Shown here one piece after another: positions 11,317 through 22,487 of a stretch of 64,000 nt of DNA. The translations under genes were made by a program, and so were the position numbers. The notes under the pieces were generated by a model that was not told the DNA's origin, ran no database searches, and was given only the letters and a program-made list of their open reading frames with translations. Position 1 is the first letter of the stretch, and each line of letters begins with the position of its first letter. Source of the stretch: Piscicola geometra (lineage: Eukaryota; Annelida; Clitellata; Hirudinida; Piscicolidae); the NCBI GenBank assembly GCA_943735955.1, contig OX030968.1, positions 5,800,221 through 5,864,220 of the forward strand, read 5' to 3'.

Positions 11317-13177
11317 TGGCACCAATTGACCAAAAAAAAGAAACTAAGGGGCTGCTCAACGTTATCAGGAAAAAATGAAAACCTTAAATAGAGAAATATA
11401 CAACGTAAAAGAACTGCAGCCAAAAATTACAGAGAATCTAAGAAGGTTTCGTGCAACGTACGCGGAAAGCGAGCAGTACGAAAGTACGAAAGAGAGAAAG
11501 TGTCTGCAACGGTCACAAAAGAAGCAGCAGCAGCAGGCTCAATCTTCTCCACTCAATCTACTAGTAGCTGCCAGTACCAGCAGCCCAGTTATCCTGCAGT
11601 GAACCTGTACCCTTCAAGTGTCCAGATCACTGACCACTGTTTCTGCGACCAGCACATTAAGTTCTGGCACAACTAAAAATCGGAGCTCAAAGCGAGATGC
11701 GCCCGGATGCGCATGCAGCGCAAGATTAAAAATATGCAGCGAGAGCTATGGCGCTACGAAAAGGAATATATCGTTTGGTGAGTTTTCCTAAAATATTATA
11801 TTACATTTGGTTATTAATTATTTTTTTAAGAACTTATACCTTTAATTTTAATCGGGCAAAAGAAAAAAGCTGAGGCTGCTTTCTCGGCCCTGGCAATGCG
11901 AGTGGCTTCTCGCGAAGCAAGCAGGAAGCATTTGCTTCAACAACGCCGCACACGAGAGCAACGCGTAAAAAACGATGCGGCTGATATTACGTTCGATGTC
12001 ATGCGACAATACAAGCGAACGCGCTCTGTAGTTTCCCTTATGAAAAAGGTAAGCTAATCGTCACTTACCTTTATGCTTAATTTTATCATTAAAATTCGCA
12101 TCAATTTATTGAATTGCTTGCTGCTTAAATTTATAACTTGAATTGCCAGATTTGCAACGCTGCCCGTAGAAATGTGAAGCGTTACCTCATGAAAGGCATG
12201 CGCATCGACTACTGAACGATTGGTCCACTGAAGGCACCGGAGCCGACAGTCCGACCATCGTCTTTGACTCTGGCAGCTCGCGTCGTTGACTTCATATCCA
12301 GAGACGACAATTCACGCCTTGCATCAGGAAAGAAAGAGACGATCTCCTTGAAAGGTCAGAAGTATCAGAAGCAGTACTTGAATTTTTCGGTCGAAATTCT
12401 ATTCGAGAAGTTTGCTTCAGAATTTCCTGATGTAAAAATAAGTCGATCGACTTTCTACGTGCTGAGACAAAAGGCGTTTTTCGTGTTGAGACCACGTCTC
12501 TGCGACAGAAACTTGAGCTTTTGTTTGCACAGCACCAATCTCGATGTGAGTTATGATTCTACAACATGTGAGTTTGATTTTGTTCATTTATTCAAACCTC
12601 AAACATTCCTTGACAGTTGATCGTCAATTCACTGTTTTTCTGCAAGCTCATTAACAGTCGCGAAAAGCATCACCTTGACGATCAGCTGGCGTGCAGTTCC
12701 GACTCGTATGCATGTATGTACCGCAAATGCGCTGTGTGTCTCGACCAAACTGTGCTTCTTCCAGTGCCTGAAGGTGCTCCTAGCACCATCAAATTTTACC
12801 AATGGGAGCTGACAACAGACATGCGGACGCAGTACATGTCCACCCAGCTAGTTCAGGTAAGAGTATAATTTTATTTTCATCTATTTCATCTAACCTGAAC
12901 TTTACCATGATACGTTTTCTACAGAAAGCAAAGAGTATAGAGGACGCTCTGAATAAGTTTGAGCAGCCTCTAAAGAAATTCTGTGCCCATTTTTTACGCG
13001 GTAAGCACTAACTGCATGCTATTCGCAGCGAGCGTCACAGTCTGATGCCAGGGCATCCTATACTGCACGTGGACTTCTCCGAAAATTATGTCGAAAAGTA
13101 TAGCGCAGAGTCGCAATCTGCCCACTGGGGGTTTCGTGCAGAGATGGTTATTCACCAAGACATCCTCTACTTTGCGG
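11317..13177 (+). pseudogene. Decayed spliced gene of an uncharacterised transposon-like family
   Basis: Open segments on the plus strand follow one another with splice-like borders: 11345-11602 (basic, RYQEKMKTLNREIYNVKE), ~11860-12050 (Arg-rich helix, MRQYKRTRSVVSLMKK|GTAAGC), 12264-12545 (VVDFISRDDNSRLASGKKE, then FYVLRQKAFFVLRPRLCDRN), 12640-12855 (SYACMYRKCAVC; donor CAG|GTAAGA), 12925-13000 (acceptor TCTACAG) and ~13020-13177 (HPILHVDFSENYVEKYSAES, SAHWGF; donor GTGGGT). The order basic N-terminus, DD.SR, RP..CDR, then HVDFSENY resembles a protein family I remember as widespread and repeated in invertebrate genomes, with no function known to me. Stops and a frameshift near 13001-13020 break the chain, so this copy is probably dead. 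Confidence 0.45.
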
Positions 13178-13499
13178 TGGGTGCAAATGAGCAAAAATTA
13201 AATGTTTACTCTGTGACCTAACGTCAGATTAAAACTGCTGTAAAAAAAGTATAATTTTGTAATATGGATCTTGAAAATGAAAAGTATCATTTTATAAATC
13301 TTGGCAGCCGCTTTAACCGTAATGATTTTGTTAAATAGTTTGTCTTCTTATCTAATAATTTAGTTTTTTCTAATTTCAAATAATTATAGTAATTATAATT
13401 TATATCTTTTCTTGTTTTCTGGTTCTAAATTTATCTTGCTCTCGGAATTAAAATCTTCAACTAATAACTGTCTAACGGACTACAATAAAAACTTATTTT

Positions 13500-13690
13500 A
13501 AAAGGAAGAAGTGCCAAGGCCTCAAATTGAGCACTAATGCACAGTTTGCAAGAACCCACTGGCTACCTACTTCACAAGGCAGATGAGCTCTGCAGATGAA
13601 GGACAGACTGTTAGAACGAATCTTCAATACATGACTGTGTTTATGAAGAAGTGCCAGGGCCTCAATTTGAACACCAGGTTTTTATGATTT
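13500..13690 (+). pseudogene. RPA12-like zinc-ribbon fragment, copy 1
   Basis: The frame at about 13538-13640 reads CTVCKNPLATYFTRQMSSAD and continues EGQTVRTN. The CxxC...TRQMxSADEGQTV signature is characteristic of the C-terminal TFIIS-type ribbon of RNA polymerase I subunit RPA12 (POLR1H/ZNRD1). A stop directly precedes the first Cys, and the final CxxC is not visible. The preceding 30 bp (GAAGAAGTGCCAAGGCCTCA) recur just downstream at 13646, a partial tandem duplication. A second copy lies inverted at 33990-34410. The surrounding ~450 bp is shared by both copies, so this is a dispersed repeat or retrocopy and not the working gene. Confidence 0.55.
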
Positions 13691-14133
13691 AAAAATAATA
13701 ATTTACCAAAGTAATTTACGTAACATAAATTTAAAATTTCAATATTATATTATTAATATAAAAAATAACTAATATTGGACCCACATAATTTTAAAAAATT
13801 ATATTTATTTTAATTTGAAGTTATATTTTGCTCTTGAGTTATAAAAAACCGGTATATAAATTTATTTGATCAATTGAAGAAAATATTTTTCCATTATTTA
13901 TTCCATTCTTTCTTTCGTCAAAGCACTTATTGAACTGAAAGGCGTGAGTTTCTCATAAAGTTGCTTGCAGATGTCAAGCTTGCTACACAATAAACTCCTT
14001 GGACCAGTCTCCAACTTTTATAAGTGCGCCTTATGCATGCTGTTTTGCGGAACATCGAACGACGAATACTGACTAATCAAGCAAATTCATCACTTTTCAG
14101 GATAACCTCAAACTAATGTGACATGTAATTAGT

Positions 14134-14522
14134 GGCACCGGCTATGGGTCCGGGACTCATACGAGTAAAAGTTATTACGTATATTTTAATGATTGAAATT
14201 ATCTTTTATTTGTATTTTGATAACTTATATTTTAATAAAAATGAATTAAATAAAAATTTTATAATACTTAATTTGTCAAAAACTCAAATTTAAAAAAAAA
14301 AATATAACCCAGAGAGCGCTAACCGGCTTCGCAAGCAATATACAAAACCGTCTTTATAAAACCTTATAAAGCACTTTACGGGTTATGTTACGCAAAATAA
14401 CGAAAATATGTTTACAATTTCACCAAATGATCTAAATAAATCGGCTTTAATAAATTAATTCATTTATTAATATATACGCGATAACTTTTACTTATTTGAG
14501 TGCCGGACCCGTAGCCAGTGCC
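14134..14522. mobile_element. MITE with ~55-bp terminal inverted repeats
   Basis: The left end (GGCACCGGCTATGGGTCCGG) and right end (reverse complement GGCACTGGCTACGGGTCCGG) stay paired inward for about 55 bp, through AGTAAAAGTTAT. The total is 389 bp, non-coding. Flanks TAATTAGT and TAATTTAT could be an eroded 8-bp target duplication. It sits between ATG101's last exon and the upstream repeats. Confidence 0.75.
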
Positions 14523-14666
14523 ATAATTTATATGCTCCAATGATTGATTCTATAATATATAAATATTGTATTGTGAAAATAAGAATAAATAGTCAGCAAT
14601 GAAACATCGTGAAATTACACGTGACAAGAATGTAGTGCTGATGATGATGATAAGGTGATAGGGTGA

Positions 14667-17600
14667 TCAGATGGCTAGAGCTCCTTTAATAAGTTTCTTA
14701 ACGTTGAAGCCCACAGACTGTGAGGGGAATGGGTAGGTGTCGAACTGCGTGTTCAGCTGTGGAGGAAGGAAATGATGACGAAGAAGATGACGATGATGAA
14801 GATGATGATGACGATGATGAAGATGATGACGATGGTGATGATGATGAAAGTATAGATGAAGATGATGATGATGAAAGTATAGAGGAAGATGATGATGATG
14901 ATGAAGATGATGATTAAATTACAGATAAAGATGATGATGATGAAGATGATGAAGAAGATAATGAAGATGAAGATGATGAAGATGATGAAGAAGATGATGA
15001 AGATGAAGATGATGAAGATGATGATGATGAAAGTATAGATGATGATGATGACGATGATAATGATGTAAGAATAGATGAAGATGATGATGAAAGTATTGAT
15101 GATGATGATGAAAGTATAGATGAAGATGATGAAGATGATGATGAAAGTATAGATGAAGATGATGATGATGAAGATGATGAAGAAGATAATGAAGATGAAG
15201 ATGATGAAGATGATGAAGAAGATGATGAAGATGATGAAGATGATGAAGATGATGATGATGAAAGTATAGATGATGATGATGACGATGATAATGATGTAAG
15301 AATAGATGAAGATGATGATGAAAGTATTGATGATGATGATGAAAGTATAGATGAAGATGAAGATGATGACGATGATAATGATGTAAGAATAGATGAAGAT
15401 GATGATGATGTAAGTATATATGAAGATGATGATGATGATGAAAGTATTGATGATGATGATGAAGATGATGATGATGAAAGTATAGATGAAAATTATGATG
15501 ATGACGATGATGATGATGTACATATAGATGAAGATGATGACGATGAAGATGATGATGATGACGATGAAGATAAAGATGATGATGATGAAAGTATAGATGA
15601 AGATGATGAAAGTATAGATGAAGATGATGACGATGAAGATGATGATGATGACGATGAAGATAAAGATGATGATGATGAAAGTATAGATGAAGATGATGAA
15701 AGTATAGATGAAGATGATGAAAGTATAGATGAAGATGATGATGAAAGTATAGATGAAGATGATGATGAAAGTATAGATGAAGATGATGATGATGATGAAA
15801 GTATAGATGAAGATGATGATGATTAAGAAAGTATAGATTAGGAGGATGATGACGATGATGAAAGTATAGATGAAGATAATGATGAAGAAAGTATAGATTA
15901 GGAGGATGATGATGATGATGATGGTGAGGATGATGATGATGTAATTATAGATGAAGATGATGACGCTGAAGATGATGATGATAATAATAATAATTCTCGT
16001 TTTTGTATAGCGCCCGGGCACGCAACTGAAGCGCTCTCACTACGTCGTAATGCAATAAAGAAATAAAAATAATTATAATATTAATGTTATTAAAAAGAAA
16101 GCAAAAAGTAGCATGGAGTAATTATTATGAGTGATAAGCTAAGTTAAAATAATGAGTTTTCAGTTTGGCTTTGAAAGTCGAAAATTGGTTGATGTTGCGA
16201 AGTGCAGGTGGAAGGGCATTCCAAGTTGTTGGAGCTGCGTGACGGAATGCTATTTTTGAGATGTTGTTTGTAGTGGATTCTTGGTTGAGGAGAAGAGATG
16301 AAGATGAACGCAGTTGTTTGTTTGATGTTTTGTTAGTTATGAGTTTGCTGAGATATGACGGTATTGAAGTTTGAAGAATTTTGAATGTAGTGATGGCAAT
16401 TTTGAAAGATGATGATGAAGATGATGATGAAAGTATAGATGAAGATGATGATGAAAGTATAGATGAAGATGATGATGAAAGTATAGATGAAGATGATGAT
16501 GAAAGTATAGATGAAGATGATGATGAAAGTATAGATGAAGATGAAGATGATGATGATGATGGAGATGATGACGATGATAATGATGACGATGATGATGACG
16601 ATGATGATGATGATAATGTAGATGAGGACGATGACAACGAAGATGAAGATTATAATGGAAGTATAGATGAAATTGATGATGATGATGATGACGATGATGA
16701 AGATGATAATGATGAAAGTATAGATGAAGATGATGATGATGATGGAGATGATGACGATGATGATGATGACGATGATGATGGTGATGATGATGACGATGAT
16801 AATGATGTAATTATTGATGAAGATGATGATGATGACGATGATGATGATGACGATGATGATGATGACGATGATGATGAAAGTATAGATGAAAATGATGATG
16901 ATGATGATGAAAGTATAGATGAAGATGATGATGATGACGATGTTGAAAGTATAGATGAAAATGATGATGATGATGATGAAAGTATAAATGAAGATGATGA
17001 TGATGACGATGTTGAAAGTATAGATGAAAATGATGATGATGATGATGAAAGTATAGATGAAGATGATGATGATGACGATGTTGAAAGTATAGATGAAGAT
17101 GATGATGATGACGATGTTGAAAGTATAGATGAAGATGATGATGATGACGATGTTGAAAGTATAGATGAAGATGATGATGATGACGATGTTGAAAGTATAG
17201 ATGAAGATGATGATGAAGGAAATCACACGAGCACGAAGCAACCTTGAAGAGGTAGGGTTGCACGTCGGGGAAGGAGCAGTCGAAGACGAGGTCAAGGTCC
17301 TGCGCGGGAGGCACCTTCGGCACGTACTCGAAGCGACCCATCGTCTCCGTCAGCACCAACATCTTCTCCATCAACGCCTCGCCCAGATCCTCGCTCATTT
17401 GACGTCGTTCTGTCGTGGTGATGATGATGAAGGTGGGGGCGATGATGATGATGATGGTGGTGGAGGCAGCGATGATGATGATCATGAAAAATAATGAAAA
17501 ACCAAAAATAAATGTATGAAAAAGTGAGAGAAGAATTATAATAAGAAGCACAGAGTGGCGACTAGGGATGGGAGTGGATGGATGGCAAGATGCTTAATGA

Positions 17601-19987
17601 AGCATTGATGAAGCATTGATGAAGCATTGATGAAGCATTGATGAAGCATTGATGAAGCACTGACGAAGCATCGATGAAGCATTGATGAAGCATTGATGAA
17701 GCACTGATGAAGCATCGATGAAGCATTGATGAAGCATTGATGAAGCATTGATGAAGCATTGATGAAGCATCGATGAAGCATTGATGAAGCATTGATGAAG
17801 CATTGATGAAGCACAGATGAAGCATTGATGAAGCATTGATGAAGCATTGATGAAGCATCGATGAAGCATCGATGAAGCATCGATGAAGCATTGATGAAGC
17901 ATTGATTAAGCATCGATGAAGCATTGATGAAGCATTGATGAAGCACTGATGAAGCATTGATGAAGCATCGATGAAGCATTGATGAAGCACTGATGAAGCA
18001 TTGATGAAGTATCGATGAAGCATTGATGAAGCACTGACGAAGCATCGATGAAGCATTGATGAAGCATTGATGAAGCATTGATGAAGCATCGATGAAGCAT
18101 TGATGAAGCATTGATGAAGCATTGATGAAGCATTGATGAAGCATTGATGAAGCACTGATGAAGCATCGATGAAGCATTGATGAAGCATTGATGAAGCATT
18201 GATGAAGCATTGATGAAGCATTGATGAAGCATCGATGAAGCATTGATGAAGCATTGATGAAGCATTGATGAAGCACAGATGAAGCATTGATGAAGCATTG
18301 ATGAAGCATTGATGAAGCATCGATGAAGCATCGATGAAGCATCGATGAAGCATTGATGAAGCACAGATGAAGCATCGATGAAGCATTGATGAAGCATTGA
18401 TGAAGCATCGATGAAGCATCGATGAAGCATCGATGAAGCATTGATGAAGCATTGATGAAGCACTGATGAAGCACAGATGAAGCATTGATGAAGCATTGAT
18501 GAAGCACTGATGAAGCATTGATGAAGCATTGATGAAGCATCGATGAAGCATCGATGAAGCATCGATGAAGCATTGATGAAGCATTGATGAAGCATTGATG
18601 AAGCATTGATGAAGCATTGATGAAGCATTGATGAAGCATTGATGAAGCATTGATGAAGCACTGATGAAGCAGTGATGAAGCATTGATGAAGCATCGATGA
18701 AGCATCGATGAAGCATTGATGAAGCACTGATGAAGCACTGATGAAGCATTGATGAAGCATCGATGAAGCATCGATGAAGCATCGATGAAGCATCGATGAA
18801 GCATTGATGAAGCACTGACGAAGCATCGATGAAGCATTGATGAAGCATTGATGAAGCACTGATGAAGCATTGATGAAGCATTGATGAAGCACTGATGAAG
18901 CAGTGATGAAGCATTGATGAAGCATCGATGAAGCATCGATGAAGCATTGATGAAGCACTGATGAAGCACTGATGAAGCATTGATGAAGCACTGATGAAGC
19001 ATTGACGATGCTTGACGGAACACACCCTTCTCGCTACTGAGGCGTGCCAGCGTCAGGCCGACAGTCCACACCTCCCATGCAAACTCCTCCCTCCGGAAGA
19101 GGGCGCTCTTCTTGCGCTGCAGAAACTCCAGACTGATGCATGCTCTGCAAGGGAAGTGGTCATGATTATGATGATGAGTAGTCATGATGATGATGATGGT
19201 GGTCATGGTGATGGTGAACGGGTAGCCGAGTCGGCAACGACTCTCGGCTTGACCAATAATGAAAGGTCCTAGGTTCAAGTGCAACCAATGTCCTAGTAAC
19301 CAAAAGCGCAAGTGAAAATATGCAGCCTAAGTGGCCTGGAAGCCCGTTCGGGTTATACGCCACTATAATAATGCTCGTCATTATTATTTTTATGATGATG
19401 GTGGTCATGATGATGATGATGGTCATGGTGATGGTGGTCATGATGATGATGATGGTCATGGTCATGATGATGATGATTAGTCATGATGATGATGATGATT
19501 AGTCATGATGATGATGATGGTCAAGGTCATGATGATGATGATTAGTCATGATGATGATGATGGTCATGGTCATGATGATGATGATTAGTCATGATGATGA
19601 TGATGGTCATGGTCATGATGATGATGATTAGTCATGATGATGATGATGGTCATGGTCATGATGATGATGATTAGTCATGATGATGATGATGATGATGGGT
19701 AGTCATGATGACCTGTTGCAGTCTGCCCTCCTCGCCATCTCCTCCCTCAAGTTGCTCACCTGCATGCAAGTGGCAAGGAGAGGCAGTCTTGCAGAAGATT
19801 ATACATGATGATGATGTTGTTGATAATGATGATGTTGATAATGATGTTGTTGATGATGATGATTATAGTGATAATAATGATGATGAGGTGATGATGATGA
19901 CACTGACAAGGATTGTGGAGGTAGCATCTCAATGACTCACTTCTCGTTTCAGTAACTTGTCTAGTTCGTCCGATGACACCCTCACCT

Positions 19988-20031
<44 letters not shown>

Positions 20032-20625
20032 TGTCATCATCATCATCATTGTCATCGTTGCTATTCCTATAAAATTCAGATTGATCATCAAGAATAACGA
20101 TTTATAGTTATGATGATGATGGCGTTGATTGACTTACGTAAGTGAAGTCGATGAAGTTGCAGTCGACGTCAGTGATGGCGAGAGTTCCTATGGAGTAGCT
20201 GCCCTCTTGCTTGTAGTGGAACTGCATCGGGTGTACTTGGAGATGGTGCTCATGATGATGATGATGATGGAAGAAGATGGGTGCTGATGATAGTATTGAC
20301 AAGATTATTTCTAATTTATTAATTTTTTGTGCTTTTTTAAATAAAAGAAAATGGTGAGCTGCCTTTCCCAAGGTTCTGTGGAAGAGAATGGTGTGGAAAA
20401 TGCCTGTTGGTGGAAAAGTATGCAAAGTTGATGGTTTTCTGCGATGATCTTTTAAGTTTTAAGTTAACATAAATGAAAGAAAATCATTAAATAAAACAAT
20501 TATTAGTTAAATTCATTTAATTAACTAAGGTTAATATTCATTAAATAAAATTAATATTTATTGAACTCATTAAAAAAAATTTAGTTACTCAGAACAGCCT
20601 CGGGTATCTGTCTTTCTTCTACAAC
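14667..20625 (-). CDS. ATG101: ATG101, HORMA-fold subunit of the ULK1/ATG13 autophagy complex
   Basis: ATG101 binds the ATG13 HORMA domain in the ULK1 autophagy-initiation complex. Minus-strand exons join in phase: 20625-20589, 20403-20363, 20221-20138, 19985-19941, 19759-19713, 19144-19026, 17409-17243, 14756-14667 (stop). The assembled product carries [104 protein letters not shown] and a terminal [11 protein letters not shown], matching the family from about residue 11 to the end (about 209 residues here; human is 218). Each listed exon fits codon phase, and the spacing DELDK-to-SLEF equals that in human. The first exon (about 10 codons) is not secure; ATG GCT GCA GGG AAT CAA|GTGAGC at 21549-21532 is a phase-compatible candidate. 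Oddities: a GC donor after exon 20403-20363 and loss of the WF-finger Trp. The introns are mostly tandem repeats. Confidence 0.93.
14770..15984. repeat. (GAT)n-derived minisatellite in the last ATG101 intron, part 1
   Basis: GATGATGAT runs interleaved with a GAAAGTATAGATGAA spacer give ~20-40-bp units. Long Asp/Glu/Ser/Ile frames on the plus strand and Ile/Tyr/Phe frames on the minus strand are artefacts. The array starts only ~14 bp upstream of the acceptor of the last ATG101 exon (14756), leaving just CTTCCTCCACAG between them. Confidence 0.95.
15985..16400 (-). mobile_element. LINE 3' end within the (GAT)n array
   Basis: The minus strand encodes the C-terminus typical of CR1/Jockey-like LINE proteins ([38 protein letters not shown], stop at about 16125) and then a 3' UTR with a short hairpin (GAGCGCTTCAGTTGCG...CCGGGCGCTATA). 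The element ends at a run of ATT/ATC triplets that merges with the (GAT)n array. A near-identical copy is at 31987-32410. Confidence 0.85.
16405..17216. repeat. (GAT)n-derived minisatellite, part 2
   Basis: The same repeat family as 14770-15984: units of GATGATGATGACGATGTTGA + AAGTATAGATGAA near the right end, more irregular to the left. It stops about 25 bp from the donor of the ATG101 exon at 17243. Confidence 0.95.
17588..19012. repeat. 12-bp minisatellite, ~118 copies, in an ATG101 intron
   Basis: Unit GAAGCATTGATG with three common variants (CATTGATG, CATCGATG, CACTGATG) and a rarer CACAGATG. The unit is a multiple of three and free of stops on the minus strand, which yields very long Ser-Met-Leu-His-Gln-Cys-Phe frames that are not a protein. 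It begins 14 bp past the donor of exon 19144-19026. Confidence 0.97.
19213..19395 (+). mobile_element. tRNA-headed SINE, family 2
   Basis: The head GGGTAGCCGAGTCGGCAACG has a box A-like GCCGAGTCGG and, 45 bp on, a box B-like GGTTCAAGT. The spacing suggests a tRNA with a long variable arm (Leu/Ser type). The 3' part (AAGTGGCCTGGAAGCCCGTT, CGGGTTATACGCCACTATAA, TAATGCTCGTC) is the dispersed tail motif also seen at 3262, 49741 and 53485. It lies in the ATG101 intron between exons 19759-19713 and 19144-19026. Confidence 0.65.
19396..19705. repeat. ATGATGATGATGGTCATGGTC tandem array
   Basis: Trinucleotide-rich ~40-bp units (GATGATGATGATTAGTCATG, GATGATGATGATGGTCATGG) start where the SINE tail ends. 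A smaller patch of the same sequence lies at 19160-19212 before the SINE, so the SINE may have inserted into, or seeded, the array. Confidence 0.85.
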
Positions 20626-20644
20626 CTGAAGCCAAAATATAATT

Positions 20645-21790
20645 TTTAAGGGTACTTTAGGGTAAAAAATTTTTGTAAGCCCTTAATTTATTCATATCAT
20701 TAAACTCCTCCTACAATAATTGATTGACATGTGAATAATCTAATTAAATCACTTTTTAAAAACAAAATTATTAATCGCATTTGTTAAATAATTATTGTTC
20801 AAAAAAATTATTATAAAACATCTTTTAGAAGGATAAAAATAACCGCATTTTGTAAAAGAATAATGATACAAAGTCCAAAGTCAATCAATCAATCAATCAC
20901 AACTATATCTATAGCGCTTTTTATCGAATTCAAAAACGCTTTCAATTAAATTTGTTAAATAGAACCGGTTTCATAACCCTTCCAATATATTTTTTTTTGG
21001 TCTATACTGTTCACAGCCTGACAGACGCAGGCCATGTTACAATGGTTCTGAGAACCATGGCTCTTATGCGCCGAGACGCCACTCCACACGACGTACACAT
21101 CTCTCAATGCATACGCCGCAAACACTGCATCATATACATTAGGTATATGATAGTTCACGGTTGCTTGTCAAGGATTCGAACTTGCGACCTTTAAGTTACA
21201 AGTCCGACGTCTACCATCTAAGCTATCCCCGCTATGTATATATATATCAATTTAAATAAAAAACAATCAACCTAAATAATCAAACCTCACCTACATCACC
21301 ATGATCATCAATGTCTTTACCATTACAAAATTTAATCATCACCACAGTACCAACATTCCTACTACAGCATAATCATCACCACATCATCTTCATAACCATA
21401 AAACAAAATCATCATTTTCTTAATCTTCTTGCCACTGGTGTTGAGCTGCGACAGGAGGTGAAGGAGAAGTCCTTGCCAACACTGGAACTGTTGTTGTTGT
21501 GGAAGGTTTTCTCCTTTTTGTCGCAGCTCACTTGATTCCCTGCAGCCATTCCTTGACAGACTCAAAACGACCAACATTCACACAAAAAACATTCTAACTA
21601 ATATTTAATTTTTATTTAGATTTAAGATTTCAAAATTTTAAAATACTATACCTAAAGCCGTTTATTCCACAAATTTATTTGAGTGGCTACCAAAATGGGA
21701 GCCACTAACTAAAGACTCTTTTTTTAGTAAAGAGGGAGGAGTTTAATGACTGTGAATATATTAATACAAAACAATTTTAACAAAAATATG
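20645..21790. mobile_element. Degraded MITE (CCTCCTAC family), with nested SINE
   Basis: The left arm TTGTAAGCCCTTAATTTATT ... TTAAACTCCTCCTAC (20670-20716) and right arm GGGAGGAGTTTAATGACTGT (21734-21753) match the inverted arms of the MITE at 38558-39113. The interior holds SINE family 1 (20988-21233) and about 500 bp of unrelated DNA, including an imperfect inverted repeat around GAGCTGCGACA (21443 and 21520-21530). The candidate first exon of ATG101 (21549-21532) lies inside, which lowers trust in it. Confidence 0.5.
20988..21233 (-). mobile_element. tRNA-headed SINE, family 1
   Basis: Minus orientation: tRNA-like head ending GTTCGAATCC... near 21180, body with AACCATGGTTCTCAGAACCA-like inverted sequence, and T run at 20989-20997 corresponding to the A tail. 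Confidence 0.85.
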
Positions 21791-22487
21791 TAGTTTCTTG
21801 AACAGTTCTTTTCAAGGAGCTGAAGAATTAATAATGAATTACTAATGGAAAAGATATTCAAACCAGTTCAAATGTATGGGATCTGGCATTCATCTTTACT
21901 CTTTTATATTGAGAATTTATTAAATGACATTAAATTTTTGATGTATTTGGAAAGACTTTTTCTATCTTAATATAATCGACACCGTATTTTTGTTGCTTAA
22001 ATGAAGAAAGTTTAATAATTACATAGAATTAGTGAAAAGTGCATTAGGCTTGATTTTTAGTCAATGACTTGGTGGTGAAGAAATTTTGTTGTAGTTTATG
22101 AAAATTGTTTTATTTGTTAATTTTGAGATGTAAATTAGTTAGCAAAATAAATAAAATTATTAAAATTAACAAATACAATACAACGACGAGTATTATTAAC
22201 ATTACATTTTTCATGTAACATTAATATGCGCCAACGAAATCCAGCTAAAGACAGACAAACTGGACAAGGCACTGCGTTATGCGAGCGAAAAGATTCTGAA
22301 GAAGCAGACAAACGCAAGTACGCCCATTGGGTGTCCCGTTCAACACTCACTCTCTTGGACGAATGCATCAAAGCCAGCTAAAAGGACAAGAGGACACGGC
22401 AGTTAGCCCATAAAGAGCAGTGGAACTTACTGCTGTCTCGAGCATCAACCGCCTTTGACAACGATCAACAAGCTCATCTCAACAAGC

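Noticed and set aside
11375..11602. Basic 75-codon frame as a bZIP-like transcription factor
   Set aside because: No leucine heptads; better explained as the N-terminus of the transposon-like family with the downstream segments.
14720..17247. Acidic Asp/Glu frames resembling a nuclear acidic protein
   Set aside because: Translation of (GAT)n repeats in the last ATG101 intron.
17536..19311. Minus-strand frames of up to 591 codons (Ser-Met-Leu-His-Gln-Cys-Phe repeats)
   Set aside because: Translation of the 12-bp minisatellite; a possible CRISPR-like look was also rejected because there are no unique spacers.
21532..21549. ATG101 first exon MAAGNQ|GTGAGC
   Set aside because: Phase and donor fit, but only 6 codons where ~10 are expected, no similarity to the family N-terminus, and it lies within a degraded MITE; kept only as a candidate.
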